This document shows positions 15,262-25,972 of a DNA stretch of 64,000 nt, in pieces. Location of the stretch: contig CM039179.1 of the NCBI GenBank assembly GCA_008360975.2, positions 62,968,666 through 63,032,665 on the forward strand. The letters run 5' to 3'. Numbering within the stretch: the stretch's first letter is position 1; every line of letters begins with the position of its first letter. The notes under the pieces are model-generated. The model did not search any database. It was not told the DNA's origin and was given only the letters and a program-made list of their open reading frames with translations. The position numbers were made by a program, and so were the translations under genes. Source of the DNA: Lichenostomus cassidix (lineage: Eukaryota > Chordata > Aves > Passeriformes > Meliphagidae).

Positions 15262-15994
15262 CTGCAAAGAGAAACGTGAGAAGACTTATTCTGCAGATAT
15301 GAGTTTTGCTTTCCTGTTAGGCTACTAAGTGCCTTCCCTGCTGCATGCAGCTCACTACAAATGCTAACAAAACACCTCAGAAGTTAGTAGCATTTGATGT
15401 TGTTCCAAAAAGCCCAAAACAATGCACGTTTCTTAAACCTTAGAACTCCCCATTTATCAAACGAGTGTTTTTGCTTTGTTCCGCTGGACAAATTTCTGTG
15501 AGGACACCGGCGGCCCAAACCTTAGAGCTATTTAGATCACCCTCCAGGAGCCCTTCCCAGATGGAAGCCAACAACGCTGCGAAGCGACCTCCAACAGGTT
15601 CACCGTCCTGTGTCATGTGCACCCACCGCCCCCTTCCCCCGCGCCGTGCGCCCTCCCCCGCCGCGGCGGGGCCAGGGAAGTGCCGTCCCCTTCCGAGTCC
15701 GGGGCTCTCCGGGCTGAGGTCGCTCCTTCCCCCGGCTCGCCCCTTCCAAGTCGAACTCTCCTTGGAGTTGCTGTCACTTCTCCCAACTTGAATAAATATC
15801 CCCCACAGTTCATTGCTGCTCGCACACACCGCACAGGGGAAAAGCGTCGGCCATGTTGATGTCAGCGCCGCCGCCGCCGCCGGAGCCCGTGTGTGCCGCG
15901 CTCCCCGGACCGCCGGCAGCCGGGGCGAGGCGGGCGGGGGGCGGACGGGCCGGAAGGAGGCCGGGGAGGAGGAGGGGGGGCGAACGGGGGTTAC
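15262..15994 (-). other. INTS6: INTS6 intron 2 (733 bp)
   Basis: Intron between coding exons 2 and 3, with GT at the 15994 side and AG at the 15262 side. Its upstream half is GC-rich and lies in the CpG island, including a short GCC trinucleotide run near 15866-15882; its downstream half is AT-rich. Minus-strand frames that read through it from exon 2 are not coding. Confidence 0.93.
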
Positions 15995-16072
15995 CTTGAT
16001 AGCGTAGGGAGGCTCCTCGAAAGTGACCAGCATGTACCTGTCTCCCCTGCTGGCCGGGTCCCGGGCTCGGAG
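15995..16072 (-). CDS. INTS6: INTS6 coding exon 2 (residues 38-63)
   Basis: Second coding exon, 78 bases and 26 codons, reading LRARDPASRGDRYMLVTF then EEPPYAIK. It continues the von Willebrand A domain of INTS6. The acceptor AG is at 16074-16073 and the donor GT at 15994-15993, both phase 0, so exon 1 and exon 2 join in frame. FEEPPYAIK identifies INTS6, since INTS6L has a YDEPPYCIK-type sequence (recalled family knowledge). The exon sits inside a longer stop-free minus-strand frame that runs on through the GC-rich introns on both sides; only the spliced segment is coding. Confidence 0.97.
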
Positions 16073-16327
16073 CTGCGGCGCGGGGGACAAAGCAGAGGGT
16101 GAGCCGAGAGGCGGCGCCGCCGCCGGAGCCCCCCGGCTCGGCCGGCCCTCCCCTCCCTCCCTCCCCGCACACACACGCACTCTCTCGCTCTCTCTCTCCC
16201 TGCCGCCCGCCCTCGCCCCGCGCCCCCGGCCCAGGCAGCCCCCCGCTCCCTGCCGCCCCCTCCCCTCCCCGCGCAGTCACTCTCGCTCGCTCTCTCTCGC
16301 CTCCTCTCGCAAGGCAGAGCCCGGTAC
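16073..16327 (-). other. INTS6: INTS6 intron 1 (255 bp, CpG-island intron)
   Basis: Very short GC-rich intron between coding exons 1 and 2, with GT at 16327-16326 and AG at 16074-16073. It contains CT-rich simple sequence around 16176-16201 and 16275-16300. On the minus strand these are GA-rich. Confidence 0.93.
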
Positions 16328-16438
16328 CTTCATGAAAGTCTCTACAGCGCCTTTGGCTATGTCCAGATAGGTGGTGCCCAGATGGGTGCGCTGGTTCATG
16401 GAGGCGGACGTGTCTATCAGGAAGAGTAAGATGGGCAT
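16328..16438 (-). CDS. INTS6: INTS6 coding exon 1 (residues 1-37)
   Basis: First coding exon of Integrator complex subunit 6, a scaffold subunit of the nuclear Integrator complex, which cleaves snRNA 3' ends and terminates paused RNA polymerase II transcripts. Read on the minus strand it encodes 37 residues starting MPILLFLIDTSASMNQR and ending GAVETFMK. It begins the von Willebrand A domain: a hydrophobic beta strand, then DTSAS (D9, S11, S13), the DxSxS part of the metal-ion-dependent adhesion site. The start is supported by A at -3 and by an in-frame TAG at 16466-16468 only 27 bases upstream. The exon ends on a complete codon and is followed by a GT donor at 16327-16326. The sequence matches INTS6 better than its paralogue INTS6L (for example THLGTTYLD and ETFMK here). 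The exon lies in a CpG island. Gene identity is very secure; the gene is partial because later exons lie left of the window. Confidence 0.97.
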
Positions 16439-16948
16439 AGTGCGGAGGGGCCGGCGGCCGGGCGGCTACATGGACAGCGGGCGGGGGTTCTGAGGGTAGA
16501 ACCGTGGGGGGAGGTGAGGGGAAGAGGGGGAGAGAGAAAAGAGAAGACGGGGGACGGGAGAGGAGTAAGTGGCTGTGAGTGCTGTGCACGGGGAAGGGCG
16601 CCTCCCCGCTGCCCCTCTGCCGAGGCGGGGGGGAAGGGGGGGCAGCCCTGCCTGCCCTGCCCTCCTTTGTGTGAGGGGCCTGCTCAGCCCAACACAGGCT
16701 GGTTTATGAGGGAGAGGCGGATAGGGCTGCGCTGCTGGCTAACCGTCCCCCCACCACCACCTTCCTCCTCCACCGCCGCCCGCCCTCCCCTCCCCCTGTT
16801 GATGTTACTCAGAAGTTTCAGGCGGAGCAGCCGCGGCCCCGCCGCCCCGGCACTTTCTCGCTCTGACTGAGGCGCTTCCTCGCTCGCCGCCCGCTTTTAA
16901 GGCAGCCTGGGCAGGTCGGGCCCGCCCCTCTAGGACACGTCGCCGTCC

Positions 16949-16956
16949 CACGTGAC
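16949..16956. promoter_or_regulatory. E-box CACGTGAC upstream of INTS6
   Basis: Palindromic CACGTG followed by AC, about 510 bases upstream of the INTS6 start codon and inside the CpG island. It fits USF/MYC-type or TFEB-like basic helix-loop-helix sites. Binding is inferred from the motif only. Confidence 0.45.
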
Positions 16957-17014
16957 AACATCCCGGCTCTACTATAGGCCCCCAGTGAGAACTTCATTAG
17001 CATATTCAAATGAA

Positions 17015-17024
17015 GGGGCGGGGC
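17015..17024. promoter_or_regulatory. GC box (SP/KLF-type)
   Basis: GGGGCGGGGC immediately beside a short AT-rich octamer-like patch in the INTS6 CpG island. It is a classical SP1/KLF-type site found in CpG-island promoters. Confidence 0.5.
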
Positions 17025-17700
17025 AAGAGCAGCCGCCGGGGGCGCGGGCGGCGGGGGCGCGCAGGCGCAGCCGCGGGCGGGGGGCGGCCGGCCGGGGGAC
17101 ACGGGGCAGGGCGGGGAGCGCTGGCCCTCGCACGGACGCGCGCCGTGGACGGGGATGTGGAGGGGCAGCGCGGGAGGGACAGACGGGGAGAGGGACCTGT
17201 CGCCGCCGTCCCTCTCTCTGAGCTATTTCGAGGGCTGCGGGGTGACGCGTCCCTCGGGGGCAGCGCCCTGCCCGACCCGCCCGCTCGGGGAGGGCGGCGG
17301 GGCGGCCCCGGGGGAGCGCCGGGCCGGGGCGGTGACTCCGGCGCTGGCGGTCTGTCGCCGCCGGGAGCGGCGGGTGAGTCACGGGGGAGGGAAGGAAGGA
17401 AGAAGGGAGGGAAGAGGGCGGGCGCTACCCCCCGCCCCGTCTCCGGGCGCCGCCGCTCTCCTTGAGGCTGCGGAAGGTGCTCACCTGCCCCCGCAGCGGG
17501 TCCTGTCCCCTCGCCGGGACGAAGGGGATGCTTTCGGGCCTCTGGGTGGCCTGTGCTACGGCCAGGTGCCAGCGCAGCCCTCAGGCCCGGGGGGCATCCA
17601 GGGAGCCCCGGCGGCCCCTGTGCCGAGGGAGCGGGGGATCGCTCCTCAGGGGAACTTCGGCTCCTGGCCGGCAGCACTGGGGTCGCCTGTCGTACCCACT

Positions 17701-20700
17701 GGGTTTCGGATGGAGAAAACGGTCTGGAACCATTTTGATGATGAATTCCCAGAGACATGGTCTGGCCTTTCACTCGATCCTTAGGGAAAAAAAAAAAGTA
17801 CTGGCTAGCCTTAGCTATGACCTTTTTTCTTCCATACGGGCAGCGATTGCCACTAAGGTTTCTTTCATCCACGCTAACGCACTCCAAATTTACTTCTTAT
17901 AAATCTTGTAATTATGGAGTGTTCCCAACTAATTAAAGACGAAGATCTCTGTGCTCAGGTTTTTTTGCGATTTGTTAGGTGTTTTGTTTTGCGGTTTTTT
18001 CCCCAGCAATTTAGTCTGCTGGTTTTGCTCTCATAGCCTTGGAGCAATAAGTCCAGAGCCATTTCTCAGCATAATCTGCTCAGGAGAATGCTCTGCTTCC
18101 TATCTGACTAATTTTTTTTTCCCCTGATCCAGCTGATGTGCTCCCACAGCTACTGCTCTAGGTTTGAAGCCACCGTGCTCCTTCCTTCTCCCAGGATAAA
18201 ACTGGCAGTGCTCTGGCTTGATTCGTCTTGGTTTTCCATCAAGATTTCTGTCTTGTTAGACAAGAGTGGGTTTGGGCTTTTTTATTTTTAATTTTTTTTA
18301 AGACTAATGGAAGATCAGCATTCCTAGGAAGAGAGAGGGATAGAATCATATTTTCATTGCAAATTGGTATGCATTCTTATGCCTTCAAGCAGCTTAATTT
18401 GGCTTTCCTGTTGGAGCTGCACCTGTGACCTGTGCCATCCTTTCTCAGGCTTTGGGGTGAAATCAAGGGCACTTCCTTTCAGCCCAGTTTACTATTCAAG
18501 GCCACTAAAGTATCTCCAGTCTTAAGGACCCTGTGAGAGCTGGAAAGGAATCTTGGCAGTCAGTGCAGACCAAAATACAGCAACTTCTTTGGAAGTAACG
18601 TCTTTTCCTATGATTATTTCTCACTGTGGATTGTGTTGCTGGTGGTGAGAGTGGCCAAGCTCGTGTGCACCCAGTGGCTCGAGCTGCTTGTATCTTTCCA
18701 GCAGTTCTGTATTAGAGCTTTAGCAATGATGCTGGGTCTCATGACCTGCAGCAAGGCTGTTCTGGTACAGGTTCTACTGTTCGGTCTGAATCCCTGCTGT
18801 CAGAGGGAGCTAACCAGCAGTTGCTGCAGAGGCCACATTGCTGGGTTACCCTGGAATCCAGCTGCATGTCAATCCCACTTACACAGTAAAATATGTGGTC
18901 TATTGGAGAGGCTTGGTTCACAGTCATTTTCTCTCTACAGTGGTATTTTGGGGCACCTTCCTTCCTCTTGGCTCTCACAGATAGTTACAGGCATTTTCTA
19001 CAGCTCCTAAGGTCAGCAAGACTGGCTGCTGGAAGAGGAGTAATTGTCTTCGTGAGGTGGTAGGATTCAAGTTGTAGGCTGCAGTGCTGCTTTAGCAAAT
19101 CATGCCCTGGGATCAGTAACTTCATTTGGGAGTAATGTTGACTGAGTGTATGATGATGGCCTTTAAATTTTAAATTCCTTTTAAATTTTGGAGGTAGGCA
19201 CATTGTTCAGACATGCCGTATTCTCTCCTGTTTGTATGTTGCTGATATTTCATTAACCGTCCTAATAAAACCAGCATTTCTTTTGCATGTCAAACATCAT
19301 GTCTCTTCTTGGGGAACATCTGAAAAATGGGAAATTTCTAGAATGGTTTCTTTTCCAAAGTGCTGGAAGAGAAGCATTTTAGAGTCCTTGTCATACCAAG
19401 AAAATGTCATGTTGAAAGGCAGCCTGGGCCATGAAGACTTCGCATAAATCCCAGGATTATTTGGAATTTTTATGTTTTGTTGCCAGTAAATTAGGAGAGC
19501 TCAGAGAAAAAGACATGTTAATTAATAGTGGTAGAATCAGTTATGAACCAGCTTGAATTCTAAATCAGCTTTGAAAATTGGAAGCTGTAGGCCCACTGAT
19601 TTTCTTGCCAATGCAAGAGCAAGGTGAAACCGAAGCAGCTGGCCCCACTCTACCCCTAGTTCCCTCAGCCCTCGTAATTATCACTGATGGAAGGCTCCTA
19701 CAGATAAAATTTATACTCAGTTCCAATGGGATTTATACAAGGGAACTAATTTACTGTACTTTTCTGTATGTACTTGCTTTTTGCTGTTATCTTTGAGGCC
19801 ATTTGGAGCATTCAGTCCTTCCCATTCCTGTGCATCTTAGATTAGATCCATATTGGACCCACTGTAGGGCAGAAACAAAGCTGGGCATGTGTTGTCTATG
19901 GTAGGCATTGGTACTTGTCTGCTGGGAGCAGGCCAATTTGGTTAATATTGAGAAAGATTCTTTAAAAGGCAGGTAATCAACTCAAGCCTTAAGTGTGCAT
20001 CAGCCTCTTGATGTGAGAGTCATAATGGCTGGTACTGCCATCAGAGTCGCATTTCTAAATCTGTGTGGGAGATTGGCTGCAAAAGAACAAACCCCAGTGA
20101 TATTAGTGCTTATGCTCATTACTGGCAGAGCTGACACAGCTGAGCAGGGAGAGAGAGCGAGGCTGTCACTGGAAACAGATGCATCTTTCTTGTCCTTTTT
20201 TTTTGTATGGTGTGCAAAGTGACACTGCATGCAAAGTCCAGATGAGCCAGTTCTACCTTTTCTCCTGAGTCAAGATGAATAATTTCAGCAAGCTTCTGGC
20301 TGGAGGAATACTCTTGCTGTCCTGATGATGCAAAAGATTCCACCTGTGTCCATATAGGTTTGCATTTCTTGTACATCTATGAGGAAGCATGAATGTATAT
20401 GTATGTTTAAGAATATTTGTTTTCTCATCTTCAGAGAATGGGTATTGTCCATTTGGGGACAGATAAGATAATATTGAAAATGCAGATTTGCTTTAGAGTT
20501 GAATGCTAAGTCAATAAACCAAAAATGTAAGTGTGAAAATATACCTAAAAAACCCCATCATATGAAAAAAGCTGAAGAGCATTTTTCTATTATTTGCTGT
20601 TACTGTATTTTTCTTTAAATAGCTTCTTCTCCAAGTTGATGTTTGTGAGATTTTTGTTGTATTATCACATACTGTTAGCCTTATTTTGTCCTAAACTACA

Positions 20701-22347
20701 TGCTTGAATGGAAGATGCTATGCTAATGACCTTCAAGCAGGTCTGAGAACTAAAATTGATAGTATAACTTCTTTTTTTTTTTAATTGTCTTTCTCCTCGA
20801 CACAGAATTGTTTTTGCAAAGAATATTTCCAGATCTTAGTCAGTCTAGCTCCTAATGACACAGAAATTTTTCAGAGCTTCCTTAAGAGTATAATTCTGTA
20901 GCCTTTTAGATTGTCATTATTGTTCCCCCCCCACCAGTTAACAGTTCTGTTTTCCATTTCCTAATTTTATTCTACTGCATATCATTAAAATATCTCTTTA
21001 TACAGCATTCTGAGTTTCAGTTTGTTATATTTTAATACTTGTGTGCTCTTTCTTTTAGTCTTTCTTTAGCCAAGTTCTGTGCATTTAAACTCGCTGTTTT
21101 CTACTGTTTTCTAGAAATAATTTTTTTTTTTACTTGTCTTTCATACATGCCAGCTTATATTGTTGGAGGGGTTGTTCTTCTCCTGTTGGGTTTTTTACTA
21201 GTTTCAATGCAGTGGGATTTGACCCTAATATTTTTTTCCTCTTTCTGAAATTCTTACCAAAGAAAAACTGATTTAATCATATAATTCAGGTATCTTAGGT
21301 AAACAAAAAACTTTTTTATGTATATTCTAGGACTTGAATGAGGATGCCTCTTTTTCCAAGATTTGCAGAGGCAGCTGCCTTCCTTTGAAACTAGCACCTT
21401 TTAGAAGTCTGTACTTTGGGTTCCATAGCACCAGAACACAGTGAAACTACATCCCTCGGCAGAACAATGACCTCTATAACAAGTGGCATTCTGGCTTCTC
21501 TTGGCTCATCTTCAAAAACAGCCTCTTTTTCATTGTCCATACATTGGGAAATCCAGAGGATAGCCTTTGAAGCTTCCTAGGGATTTTTGTATTCCCCACC
21601 ACCCCTCCAGTCATCCAAATCCCTTGCTGTTTCCTGGCTTGGGAGTTGGAACCACAGTGTACCATCCAGGGGGAGAACAGCTAATGTGGAAATGCAAGGA
21701 AATGGATACAAAAGGAGTTTGATATAGCTTGTTTTCTAACTGTGCAGATTGAATGTGGGTACTGGGAAACTGAGTTCATGAGTATTTTGAAGTACTTAGG
21801 CACTTTGATGGAAATGCACAGTGAGATTATTTTCAGAAGAAAAAAACTGATTTCTTTGAGGTCATTTGGCTGTGACAGCACAATTCAGTTAATGATGGAG
21901 AGGTTGCAAGCACCTGAACAGAAGATAAGGAAGCTTTTGTCATTAAGTAAACTATGTTTGATACACACTTCGCCTTTACTATTACTGGTCTTAGATTGAA
22001 AGGTCTTCTAGAATATGACCTGTCTTCGTGTGTATTTAACAGAGCAAGACCTCTCCTATTTGGTACCATGAGAGACTATTAAATACAACATGGAAAAAGC
22101 TACTTAAACTTTTCAAAATTACAGTTGCAGTAAGGTAGCACACATGAGAATTCAAATAGATTTACACTTATTTAGCCTTCCTGGTGTGTCACATTGCTCC
22201 TTTCACTTAAGTTGGGGTTCTGGTCAAGTACAAAAGCCTGTCTCAGCTGTGGGCCTTTAATTTTATTCTTTGTCCTGAGTATCTCAGCTAGTGCATCAAG
22301 ATCCAAAGGGAACATAAAACACCCTCTAGCATACAAATGCTAAGTCC
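17701..22347. other. Intergenic DNA right of the INTS6 promoter
   Basis: Ordinary AT-rich sequence between the INTS6 CpG island and a pentanucleotide microsatellite. Several open frames of 60-125 codons exist on both strands (for example 18633-19010 plus), but none shows a recognisable domain, and overlapping frames on the opposite strand are similarly open. No transposon recognised. Confidence 0.6.
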
Positions 22348-22529
22348 ACCCTTCCCTTCCCTTCCCTTCCCTTCCCTTCCCTTCCCTTCCCTTCCCTTCC
22401 CTTCCCTTCCCTTCCCTTCCCTTCCCTTCCCTTCCCTTCCCTTCCCTCCCCTTCCCTTCCCTTCCCTTCCCTTCCCTTCCCTTCCCTTCCCTTCCCTTCC
22501 CTTCCCTTCCCTTCCCTTCCCTTCCCTTC
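22348..22529. repeat. (CCCTT)n pentanucleotide microsatellite
   Basis: About 180 bases of near-perfect CCCTT units on the plus strand (AAGGG on the minus strand), with one interruption (CTCCCC) near 22445. It is a pure polypyrimidine/polypurine tract. Open frames through it on both strands simply encode a repeating pentapeptide and are not genes. Confidence 0.97.
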
Positions 22530-24845
22530 TTTTCCATCCTTGAGATGCTGGTAGCAGCCCATCTGATTACTGATACCACCAGAGTGCCCAGGGAAATACC
22601 AGTATAGACTTCTCAGCTTCCCACCAGTCCCCCAGGTCATGAACACAGCAGGAGTTTTCTGCACTCACTAAAACAACAGGTTTCAGGTGACTTTTGCTTG
22701 TTACGCCAGGGGGAAAAAAGTCTTCTCTTGCCAGAATGGCCAGAGATAATATATCTATTGAAAGCTTGAGAAAGATCGTTTGCAGCAATCTGCCATGGTT
22801 TTTGGGGTTAATGCATCCTCCACCTGTAAAAATGTTGCCATGCAGGCTTTTCTCAGGATGACAGGAACAGAACTGTGATACTCCTCTTCCACCACATCAT
22901 TCTTTAATGATCTTTGGGGTGGTTGTTATGGCCCTTCCAGGGAAGCTTTCCTGGGGCATCGATGCCTTGCCTGTACCCGCTGACCTGAGCAATCCCCTGT
23001 CACTGTTCCAGCGATTGCTTTTGTTCGTTCCTCCAAGCATTCCTTCTTGCCTTCACTACCAAGTTTCATTAGCCTTGGAAATCATATCCTTCCTGAACTG
23101 CTGGACCCTCCCGCACATTTCATAGCATAGCAACGTAACTCCATTACCATGGATCCCAGACACAAGCGTGCAGAATTTATCTAACTAATCAAGCAGCTAA
23201 GGGACACCAATTTCAGCTACAGTCAGCTTGGATTATAAAGCACTTACAGCTAAAAGGTAGCCTACAAGTACTTCCCAGGGAGGCAAAGCGACGAGGTGGG
23301 GTTTTTTTGTTTGTGGTTTGTTTTGTTTGGGTTTTTTTAATGGGAAATGTAATGTGTATAGTCTTGGTAAACAGACAGAATTATTTATTCATCCATAAGC
23401 TGCTTCCCACTGAGGTATCACAACTGCGTGTGGTATTTGACAGCTGGCAGTTCTTTCTTTAAAATATTGACACACTGTAGAAGTTTACTGTCCAGCTTTT
23501 ACTCTGAATGGGATTATTATGCATGGCCATCTTTAGCCCAAAATCAAAATACACTCTGAAATAAAGATGCACTCAGTTGCTCCCTGCAAAGCTGCTGGCT
23601 GATGACTGATGTTGAATGGAATATGGACCAGTTGATCTTTTTCCACTTAGCAGTTAATGAAAATTTAATCAAATCTCAACTAGTAGCTAAATCTCTACAA
23701 AAGCCATCTATAAAGCACAGACAAAGGTCTTCTAGAATACAATTAACCCAATAAAGCCTCTCATCCAGAGAAGAAATCTATCATCTGTATTCCATGACTT
23801 CACTGACCTATGTCAAGGTGTTTGGGACTGTTTGCTGAGCATATTATTAAAAAGATACAGTTAAAGTTGAGAGGATTTTTTTTCTTTTCTACTTTTAGGC
23901 ATCTGTTGAAGCCCTGATACAAAGCTTATTTGTCATAGAAAACTTGAGTGGGTGCCACAGTGGGCAAATCTGTCTTGCACCAATTTGCAGAAAAATAGTG
24001 TCTTGTTTTATCCATGTTTCAAATGAGGAGGAAGGACACTTAAAACACAGCTTTGAAAATTTCAAAAGGATAATTCTCACTGAACTAAGACTACAAAATA
24101 ATTTTTCATTAGGAATATTTTAGAATTGACTTGAGACCAGCTTGCAGTAAACCCTGAATTACAAGTTTAACCTTTTTTCATAGCAACAGTTTTGCCAAGC
24201 ATTGCTGGTTTTGTCACTGATGAGTTCTTTTGTTGCTGGGGATGGCTTTCGATTTCATGATGTTGCAATCAGAAAGCCTTGAATGTTTCAGGATCAGTTC
24301 TAATATTTTCCTGTTGGTAAGCCATTTTTAAGGCAACATATCATTTATGGTTATTTTCCAAACATGGAGCCAAAATAAAAAGTCCAAGAAAGCCCATCCC
24401 ATAATTCACGTTGACAGTAAGTGTATGCTTCTCCAGGTTTGGCAGTGTGTGTACCCTGGCTGTATGATAAGTGTAACATTTTCTCTGAGTTTTTCCTGGT
24501 CTTTTCCTCTTTTAAGGTATTTCTATTTTCTGTTACTTTGTTTTCCTAGGAACTCGGCACTAATACATGCATTTCTGTTTGCTGGTTTGGGTGAATTGTG
24601 AATAAAGCTAGCAGTGATTTATACAACTGGGGTCTCAAAGGTTGATGAAATTTAATACAAAGGAGACAAAACCCAGTCTTTAAACTATTGCATCTATTTC
24701 ATTACTTTGCAAGGTATTGCAGGTTGGTTTTTCTAAATTTTATTTTCCTCAATCAATTCTTATTTTTCTTCATATTTCTCTCCATTTCAGTTCCTTTTTA
24801 TCTTCCCTTTCAGAAAAAGTTACAATATGTTTTTATTGACATTTC

Positions 24846-24879
24846 TACTTAGATATGGCTTATCTACTGAGATATGGCT
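24846..24879. repeat. Short tandem duplication, 19-bp period
   Basis: Two copies of a 15-base unit (TACTTAGATATGGCT and TACTGAGATATGGCT), one mismatch apart, starting at 24846 and 24865. Confidence 0.7.
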
Positions 24880-25952
24880 CTCCTCAGCTGGCCGAGGGGA
24901 AAAAAGCCAAAGCTATTAAATTGCCCTGACAAGTATTTTCACTCTTTGTGTTTTTGATGATTGGTTGTGCTGTGTGCTGTACTTCCTCAGCAGCTAATAA
25001 GTAACTCCTGATGCCAGAGTAACTCCTGGTTCCAAAGGTTGACAGATATCATTTGAGCTCTCATTTCAGAGGTAAATGGCAGCCCTTTAACCCAATTATA
25101 GTCCAGTGCAGCATAATTGGACTCATTTGTGATCCTCTACCAACTGGCTACTACAGTTAACTTATGGAAAATGGGACAGCATTGCTTTTTCAAGGGGAAT
25201 TAGAGTCTATTATGCTTTAAATTATGCATTGTTTCGAATACTCCAGACTGTTTCTACCTTAGCACCAATTCTTCCATTTCTGCATCTGCTCATTGTTTCC
25301 TAATTCCCTTTTATTATACTGAAATCTATTACTTGTGTGTTAACATGCTTTACAGTAGTTTTCACTGAGGCATATGGAGTTTTTACTTTTGTCACAGTGT
25401 CCCTCTAATTAATATGGCAAATTTTGCTATAATGTCAATTACTTTGTGGAGTATATAACTGTAATTATGACCATCATCTAAATCTGTTCCTTATTGCACT
25501 CATAGCAATGCAGCAGACCACTGCCACTAGCACCAAGCTTTCCTGCAATTCTGACACTGTAGTGAATTCCTTCCCAACTGGCAATAAGAAGGTCTTACAC
25601 AGCTCTTTCTCTGCTTGAATTCTCTGTTTTCTGGATTGTGAAATTATCCTCTGCATAATTCAAGAACCACTTCATGATCTATGTTTGGCAGAATTTGTTA
25701 CCCAACAGATGTCTGGACAGTTAATGACCTCTGTAAGTACAGCCCTGTGATTTCTTTCTACTGATGGTCCAAGAATTTTTAATCTATTCTGCTACAAGTC
25801 AGCACTTAAGCAGCATGTCACCTCTTATTATAAAACAAAAGCATAAAATGTGTATCAATCTTATTTTCAGAATTTTTATGCCTCATCAGAAATTGTATTT
25901 TCCCCTCATTTTCTTCTGAATCTTTGTTCATGTATGTATGTTCATGTATGTT

Positions 25953-25972
25953 CATTGTATGTACATACAATG
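25953..25972. repeat. Perfect 20-bp palindrome
   Basis: CATTGTATGT followed directly by its exact reverse complement, with no spacer. It lies just after several tandem ATGTATGTTC-like units (25927-25951). Confidence 0.85.

Larger units (their letters stand above)
15590..17700. promoter_or_regulatory. INTS6: CpG island at the INTS6 5' end
   Basis: Block of high GC and frequent CpG covering INTS6 exons 1 and 2, intron 1, part of intron 2, the 5' UTR and upstream DNA; AT-rich sequence resumes on both sides. It is typical of a housekeeping promoter. Visible elements on the INTS6 upstream side include a TTAAAA box (minus strand) near 16893-16899, a CACGTG E-box at 16949-16954, a GC box at 17015-17024 and an AP-1-type TGAGTCA at 17375-17381. 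The transcription start cannot be fixed from sequence. The long open frames on both strands here arise from the lack of AT-rich stop codons. Boundaries are estimated by eye. Confidence 0.85.

Noticed and set aside
15440..17902. Many long open frames on both strands (up to 293 codons) around the INTS6 promoter
   Set aside because: They overlap each other in several frames, are rich in Pro, Arg, Gly and Ala, and follow the CpG island; only the INTS6 exon segments within them match a known protein.
22326..22664. Frames encoding repeated GREGK or PFPSL units
   Set aside because: Translation of the CCCTT microsatellite; a 5-base unit stays open in all frames when it has no stop.
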